Positions 7,733 to 15,588 are shown, counted from the stretch's first letter. The stretch: DNA of 16,708 nucleotides from Desulfobacteraceae bacterium (GCA_027353395.1 DAIEHU010000022.1:1-16708); one strand, 5' to 3'. Numbers and translations are program-made. The notes: generated by a model not told the origin, from the letters alone.

Positions 7733-8488
7733 TTATAATATGCGCGCTCTGGCTATGCAAAATACGGAAAGTCCGAAAGGAAAAGTCAATCCGCGACGCA
7801 AGAGCGTGTTCTCAAGAATTAAGATATGGTAAAGCGCTTTATTCATCCATGAAGGCAACCGGTTAAGATCAGATTTAATCCCATGCGCCGGACCTTTCCT
7901 TGGGTTTGCCCTCTTCATTAATCTCACCAGGGCGGCTATCGGGAAAATAATGGTATTCCGATAACTTATCATCTCTACAGAAAATCCGGCACTCTCCAGT
8001 TTGCGCCGGAGTTCACCGGTTTGATACCTGCGATGGGTGTGAACAGCCAGATCATGCTCACTGCGTAAAAATTCGAAAGCCGGCAGGTTGAGTATCAGCA
8101 GGCCGTCTGATTTCAGGACACGGTGGATTTCGCCCAGGGCTTCCGCATCATTTTCCACCCCCGCATGATACAGGACATCCAGAGAAACAACACAATGAAA
8201 GGCCTGATCCCTGAAAGGAATGCGGCAGACTGAAGATCGCACCAGGTTGCCGAGTCCCCTCATCTTAAGAAATGGAAAGGCATGTTCTGAAAATTCAAGA
8301 CCATAGGCGCGGCAGCCCTTGCACATTTCAAGCATTTTTCCCGTACCGGACCCGGCATCCAGAACCATTGCTGATGTATTCCCCCCGATGAACGGGTTCA
8401 GATAACGGAAAACGATATCCCGCAATCCGAGGTACCACCAGTAATCCTCCTCCAGTCTGAACATGACTTCGTATTCATGCCATTCCAT
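7733..8488 (-). CDS. Class I SAM-dependent methyltransferase
   Basis: Soluble enzyme of 251 residues. An N-terminal EEDYWWYLGLRD (13-24) is the tryptophan-rich leader seen in many polysaccharide-locus Methyltransf_11 proteins. Motif I is VLDAGSGTG (42-50), followed by an acidic residue after strand 2 (GLEF, 63-66), the post-II motif VVSLDVLYHAG (100-110) and IHRVLKSDGLLILNLP (121-136). The C-terminal third has a hydrophobic patch (IIFPIAALVRL, about 180-190) that might touch the membrane. The start ATG has a strong AGGAGG at 8500-8505, spaced 11 bases. It sits between the aminotransferase and the GT-C enzyme, so a sugar O-, N- or C-methylation, or action on a lipid-linked sugar, is plausible. 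The acceptor is not determinable. Confidence 0.85.
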   Translation of the reverse strand: MEWHEYEVMFRLEEDYWWYLGLRDIVFRYLNPFIGGNTSAMVLDAGSGTGKMLEMCKGCRAYGLEFSEHAFPFLKMRGLGNLVRSSVCRIPFRDQAFHCVVSLDVLYHAGVENDAEALGEIHRVLKSDGLLILNLPAFEFLRSEHDLAVHTHRRYQTGELRRKLESAGFSVEMISYRNTIIFPIAALVRLMKRANPRKGPAHGIKSDLNRLPSWMNKALYHILILENTLLRRGLTFPFGLSVFCIARARIL

Positions 8489-8517
8489 CTTCCGATGAAC
8501 CTCCTCTTATGGTCTTC

Positions 8518-9624
8518 TCATACCGAAATACAATGACAAATATACGCAATTTGCTCATCCGTGAGTTCAGGATACAGGGGAAGAGAAAGTATCTCGGATG
8601 AAAACCGCTCGGCCACGGGAAAATCACCTCTGCTATAACCCAGTATCTGATAGGCTTTCTGATAATGGACCGGCATTGGGTAATGGATGCTCGTGATGAT
8701 GCCATGTTCCTTTAATTTCCGTTGGAGATGGTCCCGCTCCCGTGAGCGGACGACATACAGGTGGTAGATATGCCTGGCATACGGCGCCTCGCAGGGAAGC
8801 GACAGATCCGCATCCGCGAGAAGATCGCGGTAAAGACCGGCAATGCTCCGTCTTCTTTGATTCCACACATCCAGATATCGCAGTTTCACCCGCAGCACGG
8901 CTGCCTGCAATTCATCAAGGCGGCTGTTGTATCCAAAAACAGCGTTATTATATTTACTTTCCTCTCCATAATTCCGAAGCATCCGCAGATGATTGGCCAG
9001 GGACGCCTCATTCACCACCACCATGCCTCCATCCCCATATCCGCCCAGATTTTTGGTCGGGTAAAAGCTAAAGCAGCCCGCATCACCCAGAATTCCCACC
9101 CTGGCCCCGCAATACTCGGCGCCAACCGCCTGACAGGCATCCTCAATCACCCGCAGCCCAAACTTTCTGGCTATTTCGATGATGGGATTCATATCGGCAG
9201 GATGGCCGTACAAATGAACGGGAATAACCGCCTTTGCTTTTAAGGGAAGCTGCTGCGCCTTCAGATAAGATTCAAGGCGTTCCGGATCCATTGTATAGGT
9301 TTTGGGATCGATATCCACCAGCACGGGCCGCGCTCCGGCAGCAACAATGGCCACAACTGTCGGGACAGCGGTATTCGGGACCGTGATCACCTCATCGCCT
9401 GGCTTCACCCCGCAGGCCAGCAGCGCAAGCTGAAGCGCATCCGTTCCGGAGCCGACGCCGATGGCGTACCCGCCCCGGCAATGGGCGGAAAATTCTGTTT
9501 CAAACGCCTTTAATTCCTCCCCTAAAATATACCAGCCGCTCTTGAAAACCTCGGCCACGGCCTGATCAATCTCCTCCTGAATGTCGAGGTACTGCCGGTT
9601 AAGTTCAAAAAAAGGAATCTGCAT
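8518..9624 (-). CDS. DegT/DnrJ/EryC1 family PLP-dependent sugar aminotransferase
   Basis: Expected to convert a keto group of a nucleotide-linked sugar to an amine using glutamate or a similar donor. It has the length normal for the family (368 residues from the ATG). Visible marks are the N-terminal IPFFELNRQY, GVGSGTDALQLAL near 57-69, PVHLYGHPADM near 135-145, the PLP-binding IEDACQAVGA near 160-169, and FSFYPTKNLGGYGDGG near 185-200 with Lys191 as the Schiff-base lysine. The FYPTKNLG form is closest to enzymes of the 3-amino sugar type such as FdtB/QdtB/DesV; ArnB or WbpE-like roles remain possible. An AAGGAG at 9633-9638 lies 8 bases before the ATG at 9624, and a TTG directly upstream (9627) is less well spaced. 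It follows the SDR gene by about 27 bp, which may supply its keto substrate. Confidence 0.93.
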   Translation of the reverse strand: MQIPFFELNRQYLDIQEEIDQAVAEVFKSGWYILGEELKAFETEFSAHCRGGYAIGVGSGTDALQLALLACGVKPGDEVITVPNTAVPTVVAIVAAGARPVLVDIDPKTYTMDPERLESYLKAQQLPLKAKAVIPVHLYGHPADMNPIIEIARKFGLRVIEDACQAVGAEYCGARVGILGDAGCFSFYPTKNLGGYGDGGMVVVNEASLANHLRMLRNYGEESKYNNAVFGYNSRLDELQAAVLRVKLRYLDVWNQRRRSIAGLYRDLLADADLSLPCEAPYARHIYHLYVVRSRERDHLQRKLKEHGIITSIHYPMPVHYQKAYQILGYSRGDFPVAERFSSEILSLPLYPELTDEQIAYICHCISV

Positions 9625-9632
9625 CAATTCAT

Positions 9633-9638
9633 CTCCTT
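9633..9638 (-). promoter_or_regulatory. Ribosome binding site fixing the aminotransferase start
   Basis: AAGGAG on the minus strand has an ideal 8-base spacing to the ATG at 9624 and only 5 to the TTG at 9627. It lies in the short gap after the SDR gene. Confidence 0.6.
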
Positions 9639-9651
9639 ACGATTATCACAC

Positions 9652-10653
9652 CTACCAATAATATGGTTTGTTTTCCCGATAATAGGCCACGGTTTTCCGG
9701 ATACCTTCAGCCAGGTCACAGCGGGGCTCCCAGCCGACGATTCTTTTGATTTTGGAAATATCCGAATAGAAATCACCCGGCTCCTGGGCCGCACGTTCTG
9801 GAGTAAAGGGCGCGAATTCCCACCGCCCGCTTCCGGCAACATCAACAACCGTTTTGGCCAGTTCCAGAAAGCTTGAAGGCCTGTCGTCGCCCACGTTAAA
9901 GACCTCGCCATACGCCTCTTCCGTCGCTGCGCACATCAGTATGGCATCAACCGTATCATCAACAGATAAAAAATCCCGGATCAATGATCCATCGCCAAAA
10001 ACCTTGATGGTTTCATTATCAATGGCCAGCCGGATGAACCAGTTGGCGACACCAAACCGGTTATGCCGCATCTGTGCCCGCTCCCCATAGATATTGGTCA
10101 GACGAAGGGTAATGGATTTCACCGAATGGTTATTGTGATAAATCTGAAACAGCCTCTGGGCGGTCAGGCTCGATAATTCATAAATACCCTTCGGGTTGAT
10201 CGGCGTATCCTCATTGACCGGCAGCCTGGCGGCGGGGCCATATTCACCACGGGTGCCTGTATAAATAAGCCTGCCTTTGGGATTATATTTCCTGCATGCC
10301 TCCAGAAGAATGGCGGCGCCCTTGATATTGATATCAATATCGGGGAATGGATTCACCAGACTGAGAATATGATCGTTCTGACCCGCCAGGTGAAAAATAT
10401 AATCTCTGCCGCGCACAAGATATTTGATGCTGTTTTCGTCCCTGACATCGCTGAAATTGATGAACACATTGTCCTTGACAGGTTCAATATTATAAAGATT
10501 TCCGCCATGCTCATCTATCATGGCATCCAGTAGCGTTACCTTGGCCCCAAGGCGGACAAGCTTTATGGCCAGATTGCTTCCGATAAATCCCAAGCCCCCG
10601 GTAATCAGGACATCTTTTTCAAAAAAGCAGCTAAGCTGGTCTTGTTTCACCAT
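9652..10653 (-). CDS. NAD-dependent epimerase/dehydratase (extended SDR) with atypical catalytic site
   Basis: Nucleotide-sugar modifying enzyme of 333 residues. The NAD(P)-binding glycine motif is TGGLGFIGSN (18-27). Substrate-side features of extended SDRs follow: HLAGQNDH (88-95), the NIKGAAILLEAC region (109-120), TGTRGEYG (132-139), TLRLTNIYG (182-190) and FGDGSLIRDFLSVDD (219-233). The catalytic tyrosine is expected at Tyr158 in NPKGIYELSSL, but the fourth residue after it, normally Lys in YxxxK, is Ser162. I believe a family of polysaccharide-locus SDRs shares a YELS(N/S)L form, so this may be a lineage trait and not damage. A good AAGGAAGG (10657-10664) precedes the ATG inside the end of the GT2 gene, which it overlaps by 23 bp. 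Substrate unknown; it may feed the following aminotransferase. Confidence 0.85.
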   Translation of the reverse strand: MVKQDQLSCFFEKDVLITGGLGFIGSNLAIKLVRLGAKVTLLDAMIDEHGGNLYNIEPVKDNVFINFSDVRDENSIKYLVRGRDYIFHLAGQNDHILSLVNPFPDIDINIKGAAILLEACRKYNPKGRLIYTGTRGEYGPAARLPVNEDTPINPKGIYELSSLTAQRLFQIYHNNHSVKSITLRLTNIYGERAQMRHNRFGVANWFIRLAIDNETIKVFGDGSLIRDFLSVDDTVDAILMCAATEEAYGEVFNVGDDRPSSFLELAKTVVDVAGSGRWEFAPFTPERAAQEPGDFYSDISKIKRIVGWEPRCDLAEGIRKTVAYYRENKPYYW

Positions 10654-11608
10654 TTTCCTTCCTTTGCATTTCCCCTGTTAATCCTTCCTGATGGACTTCA
10701 CGGACAACAAACTGAGGGGTTTGATTATTGCTTAAAAACATCCTCCCCAGATATTCCCCCAACAGACCGAGCATGAAAAGCTGTACACCGGAAAAGACAA
10801 TGACCACGATAACCAAAGAAGTATACCCAACCGGCATGGCTGGCGAGAACATCTTTTCCAGAACAATGCCCGCGCCAAGCATGACGCCCAAAATGCTGAA
10901 AGCAAGCCCAAGCACGGAACTGATCCGCAAGGGAATAACAGAGAAGTTCACAAACATATTGAGCCACAAATGGATCAGTTTCCGTAAGGTGTATCCCGAT
11001 CTGCCCTCCTGCCTCTTTTCATGCTGAACCATGACTTTCCCGATATTCCGGGTGCACCGGAGGGCCAGGCCATCAATGTAGGGGTATGGCCCGGTATATT
11101 TTATGATTTCATTGACCACTAAGCGGCTGAGGCACTTGAAGCTCGACAAGTAGAGATCCCGCGGCTTGTCCAAAAGGATTGTGGCGACCCGGTCATTGAA
11201 CCGGCTTCCCAGGTTTCTTCCCCAGGAATGCTCCTTTTTCTGATAATACGTATAGACGATATCGTGCTTGTGTGTTACCGCCTCCCGGACCAGGCGGGGC
11301 ACTTCTTCGGGCGGATTTTGAAAATCATCGTCCATAATGACCACATAATCGCCATCCGCATAATTGAGACCCGCCATGACGGCATTATGCTCGCCAAAAT
11401 TTTTGGCAAGATCGATGAACTTTATAACAGCGCCATATTCCCTGCTCAGGGCCTGGCAGACCTCCCGGCTGTTATCCAGGCTGCCATCATTGACCAGTAC
11501 GATTTGAAGCGCATGCTCCTGACCCTCCAAGGCGGCTACCAGTTTATCAACCAGCGCCCTGATGGTTCCAGCGCCGTTATATACAGGGATGACTATGGTG
11601 ATCAGCAT
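10631..11608 (-). CDS. GT2 polyprenyl-phosphate glycosyltransferase (ArnC/DPM1-like)
   Basis: Predicted to transfer a sugar from a nucleotide donor to undecaprenyl phosphate on the cytoplasmic face. It is 325 residues long, with a GT-A domain followed by two membrane segments at about 232-251 and 262-284. Motifs are TIVIPVYNGAGTI (4-16), VLVNDGSLDNS (37-47), LAKNFGEHNAVMAGLNYA (67-84), the metal-binding VIMDDDFQNPPEE (90-102), and GRSGYTLRKLIHLW (202-215) before the membrane part. The combination of DPM1-type catalytic motifs and a short C-terminal membrane pair matches ArnC, GtrB and related enzymes. The GT-C enzyme in the same unit is the natural user of the product. GGAG about 10 bases before the ATG may serve as ribosome binding site. 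Its end overlaps the next gene by 23 bp. The sugar is not identifiable. Confidence 0.9.
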   Translation of the reverse strand: MLITIVIPVYNGAGTIRALVDKLVAALEGQEHALQIVLVNDGSLDNSREVCQALSREYGAVIKFIDLAKNFGEHNAVMAGLNYADGDYVVIMDDDFQNPPEEVPRLVREAVTHKHDIVYTYYQKKEHSWGRNLGSRFNDRVATILLDKPRDLYLSSFKCLSRLVVNEIIKYTGPYPYIDGLALRCTRNIGKVMVQHEKRQEGRSGYTLRKLIHLWLNMFVNFSVIPLRISSVLGLAFSILGVMLGAGIVLEKMFSPAMPVGYTSLVIVVIVFSGVQLFMLGLLGEYLGRMFLSNNQTPQFVVREVHQEGLTGEMQRKENGETRPA

Positions 11609-11688
11609 ATTCTTTCCGCTCCATCATAACAATTTCTGCTTCTTCTCAATAACTTGGCTGTATAACAGCAAAACCGGTCAATGGGATA

Positions 11689-13560
11689 TTACTGCCTGAT
11701 AAGAACCTGCATCCGTGATACCAATACTTCAATGCCTGTCCGCAAGCACAACCGTTTTATATCCTTTTTTGTTTCTTCTCCGTTGTCTTTAAATGACACG
11801 ATAATTTCTTTAATATCATGTTTATTGACAATGGCCTCAATGCAGCCCTTTCCGCCGAAAACCGGATAGCCCTGAATTTTCTTGCCTTTCTTCCTGGGAT
11901 CGTCATCAATAAAGCCCACCACAAACAATCCCAGCTCGCCGTTGGTCTCTATTTCACGAACGGCCATCTGGCCGCCGACACCGGCACCATAAATCAACGC
12001 CGGTTTTCCGTTATGATTTTCCCGCGCCACCCAGTCATCCAGCATTCTGAAAAAAAACCGGGAAAACGCCAGCAGAATCAGCATCACGCCCCAATAAATA
12101 ATAAATACCGCCCTGGAAAACCCCTGGAACCGATATACGAGCACGATCGCCAGCACGGCCAGCACGGCGCCGCCCGTTACACCCTTAACATAAACGGACA
12201 AATCCCCAAGCCTTGATATGCGCCACAGCCGCTGGTACACGCCGGCGGCGTAAAGACAAAAAATCTGACAGGCGAACAAAATCGGCAGGGACCGGATAAA
12301 ATTCTGAAAATCCGGCCCGACATCTCCGCCGAACCGCAGCAGATAGGCGGCGTAATACGCCAGGGCGATCAGCATCAGATCCAGTAGAACCGAAAAAAAA
12401 GTCCGCCCATAACCGGCTTCCATGAGCGCCGGGACGAGAAAGCCAGGCTGTTTCCGGCTGTTATCCGCCGGTTTTTCATAGACCTTCACGTGGGCCAGAT
12501 ACAGCCAGAACAACAGCACCAGAAGCAGATACAGGGTGATGATCGCAATGCTGACGCCCATTTTCAGAGGGTAAACGCCCAATGCCAGAAGCCCGGAGAG
12601 GATGGCGAAAAGGTAGAGCACCATCACCGCCTTTTTTTCCGAAAACCCGATGGCCACCATCCGGTGGGAGGAATGATCCCGGCCCCCCTGAAAGACCGAA
12701 CGGTCAAACAGCTTGCGCATCACACTGACAAACGCGGTATCTATAATCGGAATAAACAGAATCAGGCAGGGCACCGCGATTACGGAAAGCTGGTTAAAAA
12801 ACGGGAGCGCATAAAGCCCTCCCCTAAGCTGCTGAGACACGGCCTGGACTTCCGGCGGCGTTTCCATCAGCGTCAGTGCGGCCAGCATGAACCCGATGAA
12901 CAGGCTCCCGGCGTCTCCCATAAAAATGGAAGCGGGATTAAAATTATAAAATAAAAACCCCAGCAGGCTGCCGATATAGGCGGCCAGTATCAATGGAACA
13001 GGCGAACCCTGAAAATCCCCTGCCGGCAGCATCATCAGCCAGACAAACAGAAAAAAACCGGAAATCGCGGCGATACCGGCGGATAGTCCGTCCATATTAT
13101 CCAATAAATTAAAAGCATTGGTGATTCCGACGATCCAGAAAACGCTGACCACCAGATTGGCGGTTTTAGATTCAAACCAGGAGAACTGAAACCCAAAAAT
13201 CACCAGAAGCGACGCCACCACCACCTGACCGATTAATTTGTACTGGGGATTTATCTCGGAGATATCATCCGCGAGCCCCAGCAGAAACATGGCCGTTCCC
13301 CCCAGGGCCACGGGCAGCAGCGGAAGAATGTAGATTTGACAGGGGGTTAACAACCAGGCGGACAACAGCCAGGACGTCATTAGACTGATAAAGATACCGA
13401 CGCCGCCGAATAGTCCCGTGGTTTTCGCGGCCCATCGGTCCTGCCTGGGAACCGCGACACAGCCATATTTCACCGCCATGCGCCGGACAAGAGGCGTCAG
13501 GATCAGCGACATCCCGAAAGCGGCTGAAAAAGCGGCACTATGAGCCAAAAACGGATTCAT
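11689..13560 (-). CDS. WecA/MraY-like polyprenyl-phosphate sugar-1-phosphate transferase fused to FlaA1/WbpM-type N-terminal module
   Basis: A 623-residue membrane protein. Residues 1-360 form a full GT4/PNPT enzyme: FLLGLADDISEINPQYK (92-108), ITNAFNLLDNMDGLSAG (146-162), FMGDAGSLFIGF (213-224) and the cytoplasmic HSSHR motif (296-300). This family loads a sugar phosphate, often GlcNAc or another HexNAc, onto undecaprenyl phosphate and starts glycan synthesis. Residues about 385-620 are a second unit: four hydrophobic segments containing YAAGVYQRLWRISRLGDL (437-454), then a Rossmann-like domain with ALIYGAGVGGQMAVREI (521-537) and VVGFIDDDPRKKGKKIQG (547-564). That unit normally precedes the SDR domain of FlaA1/WbpM/PglF or the transferase of WbaP-type enzymes; here the protein ends at the position where such a domain would begin. 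It starts 3 bp after the previous stop, without a visible Shine-Dalgarno. Confidence 0.88.
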   Translation of the reverse strand: MNPFLAHSAAFSAAFGMSLILTPLVRRMAVKYGCVAVPRQDRWAAKTTGLFGGVGIFISLMTSWLLSAWLLTPCQIYILPLLPVALGGTAMFLLGLADDISEINPQYKLIGQVVVASLLVIFGFQFSWFESKTANLVVSVFWIVGITNAFNLLDNMDGLSAGIAAISGFFLFVWLMMLPAGDFQGSPVPLILAAYIGSLLGFLFYNFNPASIFMGDAGSLFIGFMLAALTLMETPPEVQAVSQQLRGGLYALPFFNQLSVIAVPCLILFIPIIDTAFVSVMRKLFDRSVFQGGRDHSSHRMVAIGFSEKKAVMVLYLFAILSGLLALGVYPLKMGVSIAIITLYLLLVLLFWLYLAHVKVYEKPADNSRKQPGFLVPALMEAGYGRTFFSVLLDLMLIALAYYAAYLLRFGGDVGPDFQNFIRSLPILFACQIFCLYAAGVYQRLWRISRLGDLSVYVKGVTGGAVLAVLAIVLVYRFQGFSRAVFIIYWGVMLILLAFSRFFFRMLDDWVARENHNGKPALIYGAGVGGQMAVREIETNGELGLFVVGFIDDDPRKKGKKIQGYPVFGGKGCIEAIVNKHDIKEIIVSFKDNGEETKKDIKRLCLRTGIEVLVSRMQVLIRQ

Positions 13561-13563
13561 GGG

Positions 13564-14532
13564 TTACAGATAATAATCAATCACGCTTTGAACAATGGAT
13601 CGCAGATCATTTCGGGGCTCATACCCGATTAAATTTTTCAGCTTGCTGATGTCCGGCGACCGCCGCTGCATGTCTTCAAAACCGGGGCCATAGGCCCGGT
13701 CATAGGTGATATGTTCGATTTCCGAGGAACTGGCGGTCATTTCCTTAACCATCTCGGCAAGGGCCTGAATGGTGATCTCTTCTTTATTTCCCACATTGAC
13801 CACCTGCCCAATCGCCTGAGGCGCATCCATCAGCTTGACCAGGGCCTCCACCACATCGGCAATGTGCGTAAAACTTCTGGACTGGGAACCATCCCCGTAA
13901 ATGATAATGGGCTTGCCGATCAGCGCCTTCTGGACAAAATTGGGCAGGACCATGCCGTACTGGCCGGTTTGCCGGGGCCCCACCGTATTAAACAACCGGG
14001 TGATAATCACCGGCAGCCGTTTTTCATCGTAATAGGCCAGCGCCAGAAACTCATCAAACGCTTTTGAACAGGCATAGGCCCAGCGCCGTTTGGTGGTTGC
14101 GCCCATGAGCCGGTCCGCATCTTCATTGAGCGGCGGGGAACCGTTGTTGGTCATTATTTTTCCGTACACTTCGCTGGTGGAGGCGATGAGTACCTTTTTT
14201 TTATATTTATTGGCGATGGCCAGCACCATTTCCGTGCCCTTGACATTGGTTTCAAGGGTTTCCACCGGCCGGTTCATAATCAGCTTGACACCCACCGCCG
14301 CAGCCATGTGGTAGATTTGATCACAGGCTGACACCATCTCGTTCATCAGGGCTTCATTTAAAATCGTATCGACAATAAGCTGAAACCGCTTGTTTTTTCC
14401 GTGCTGCTGGATATTTTTAATGCTGCCGGTGCTTAAGTCATCAACAGCGATCACCTCATGGCCATCCCTGATCAAGCGGTCCGTCAGATGGGAACCGATA
14501 AAACCGGCGCCGCCGGTAACTAATATTTTCAT
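13564..14532 (-). CDS. NAD-dependent epimerase/dehydratase (extended SDR, UDP-sugar type)
   Basis: Soluble nucleotide-sugar enzyme of 322 residues with a complete active site. The cofactor motif is VTGGAGFIGSHL (5-16), followed by VDDLSTG (30-36), HMAAAVGVKLIMNRPVETLE (75-94) and STSEVYG (118-124). The catalytic YACSK has Tyr153 and Lys157. Near the end come RLFNTVGPRQTGQYGMVLP and IYGDGSQSRSFTHIADVV, characteristic of the UDP-glucose 4-epimerase/UDP-glucuronate decarboxylase side of the superfamily. It could be a 4-epimerase, a decarboxylase or a dehydratase; the sequence does not settle which. An AAGG..AGG purine stretch precedes the ATG. It lies 24 bp after a GT2 gene and 3 bp before the WecA-like fusion gene, so it probably supplies a sugar for chain start or extension. 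Confidence 0.88.
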   Translation of the reverse strand: MKILVTGGAGFIGSHLTDRLIRDGHEVIAVDDLSTGSIKNIQQHGKNKRFQLIVDTILNEALMNEMVSACDQIYHMAAAVGVKLIMNRPVETLETNVKGTEMVLAIANKYKKKVLIASTSEVYGKIMTNNGSPPLNEDADRLMGATTKRRWAYACSKAFDEFLALAYYDEKRLPVIITRLFNTVGPRQTGQYGMVLPNFVQKALIGKPIIIYGDGSQSRSFTHIADVVEALVKLMDAPQAIGQVVNVGNKEEITIQALAEMVKEMTASSSEIEHITYDRAYGPGFEDMQRRSPDISKLKNLIGYEPRNDLRSIVQSVIDYYL

Positions 14533-14556
14533 TTGACCTACCTTGTAAATAACCGC

Positions 14557-15489
14557 TTATTCATCTTTGACCGCCTGTTTGACGGATCGCCCCGTGGAAA
14601 ACTTTTTATTTTTTGCAACCCACCGGCGGATGCCGTGAACGGCCAGCACAAAACAAGCCCTCACGCTCAATCCCATGATGACCAGTGGCTTTAAAACGCC
14701 AAAAGGGGATTGGTAATATTTGTTAAAAAAATAATAGGCGCTTTTATGGAATGCCAGCACCGATTTCATTAAATTCCGCTCACTGCTGCCGCCCACAAAA
14801 TGGACCACTGACGCCGCCGGATAGTAGATGATATCCCAACCGGCTTGTTTCAGCCGGATACACCAGTCCGCATCCTCCCAATACATGAAAAAATGGCTGT
14901 CCAGGCCCCCGGCCATGTCAACGGCCTGCCGCCTGACAAACAGACAGGCCCCGGACAGCCAGTCGACGCTTATGGGCGAACGTCCGTCGGAAAACGTGTT
15001 TAACATATTTTTCCGGCTGATCCGGTTGTCCGGAAAAAATCGCGTCAGCATCGTATTCCGGCCGAACAGGGCGGTAACGGGTGTGGGAAACGATCTTGCC
15101 GATCCCTGGACTTTGAAATCATGGTCATAAATTTTTGGCCCCAGGACGCCCACCTGCGGATGGGTTTCCATAAATTCAATCGCTGAATCAAAAAATTCCT
15201 TCCCGACAATGGTATCCGGGTTTAAAATCAGCAAAAAGGGGGAACCGCTTTTTGCAATGCACTGGTTCACCGCCCTGGCAAATCCCAGATTACAGGCATT
15301 GATATGCAGATCAATCTCCGGAAAGCGGAACCGTAAACGCTCAACACCGTCTCTGGAACCATTATCGGCGATATGGATGCTGACAGCCCTTCCGGCCAGC
15401 CCCCGATACACCGATTCAAGGCATCGCACCAGATAATCCGTGCTGTTATAATTGACAATGATAATATCGAGTTGTGCCGAACCGCCCAA
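14557..15489 (-). CDS. GT2 family glycosyltransferase (rhamnosyltransferase-like)
   Basis: Cytosolic, possibly membrane-associated enzyme of 310 residues that adds a sugar from a nucleotide donor to the growing lipid-linked chain. GT-A motifs are LDIIIVNYNSTDYLVRCLES (7-26), IHIADNGSRDG (38-48), NLGFARAVNQ (67-76), LILNPDTIVG (87-96, the DxD-like NPD), VDWLSGACLFVRR (175-187) and FMYWEDADWCIRLKQAGW (201-218), whose Glu/Asp pair is the probable catalytic base region. A hydrophobic stretch (GVLKPLVIMGLSVRACFVLAV) near 264-284 may contact the membrane. The start is TTG at 15489: no ATG or GTG exists between the upstream in-frame stop and the first conserved motif, and GGGGGA lies about 6 bases before it. 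The motif form recalls WbbL-type rhamnosyltransferases, but donor specificity is not proven. Confidence 0.87.
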   Translation of the reverse strand: MGGSAQLDIIIVNYNSTDYLVRCLESVYRGLAGRAVSIHIADNGSRDGVERLRFRFPEIDLHINACNLGFARAVNQCIAKSGSPFLLILNPDTIVGKEFFDSAIEFMETHPQVGVLGPKIYDHDFKVQGSARSFPTPVTALFGRNTMLTRFFPDNRISRKNMLNTFSDGRSPISVDWLSGACLFVRRQAVDMAGGLDSHFFMYWEDADWCIRLKQAGWDIIYYPAASVVHFVGGSSERNLMKSVLAFHKSAYYFFNKYYQSPFGVLKPLVIMGLSVRACFVLAVHGIRRWVAKNKKFSTGRSVKQAVKDE

Positions 15490-15570
15490 ATATTTCCCCC
15501 GACTTTTTCGTATTGATTTTTTTCAGCATCCACGCAAAAAAGCAAATGGTTTTCTTACAAAATAAAAATC

Positions 15571-15582
15571 TATTGATCAATA
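15571..15582. other. 12-bp perfect palindrome in an AT-rich gap
   Basis: TATTGATCAATA equals its own reverse complement. It lies seven bases after the stop of the first GT2 gene, in the AT-rich 99-bp gap 15490-15588, which is the longest gap inside the minus-strand unit. It might be a regulator site for an internal promoter before the second GT2 gene, but no convincing -35/-10 pair was found and a chance palindrome is possible. Nothing else is visible in the gap. Confidence 0.25.
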
Positions 15583-15588
15583 ACGCTC

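Noticed and set aside
8761..9243. Open plus-strand frame of about 160 codons opposite the aminotransferase
   Set aside because: It is a mirror frame of a strongly conserved PLP enzyme; no motif or membrane pattern supports it.
11657..11669. GCTGT-ATA-ACAGC inverted repeat in the 80-bp gap before the ArnC-like gene
   Set aside because: It has only 5-bp arms with a 3-base loop and no T-run; a nearby TTGACC lacks a properly spaced -10, so neither a terminator nor a promoter is supported.
12490..12954. Open plus-strand frame of about 154 codons opposite the WecA-like fusion gene
   Set aside because: It lies wholly antisense to a gene with clear catalytic motifs, its translation is rich in His, Gln and Lys with no recognisable domain, and it has no supporting context.
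15267..15545. Minus-strand frame beginning MLFCVDAEKNQYEK that spans the gap before the first GT2 gene
   Set aside because: It runs in the wrong frame over conserved GT2 motifs, so the GT2 reading from the TTG at 15489 is preferred.
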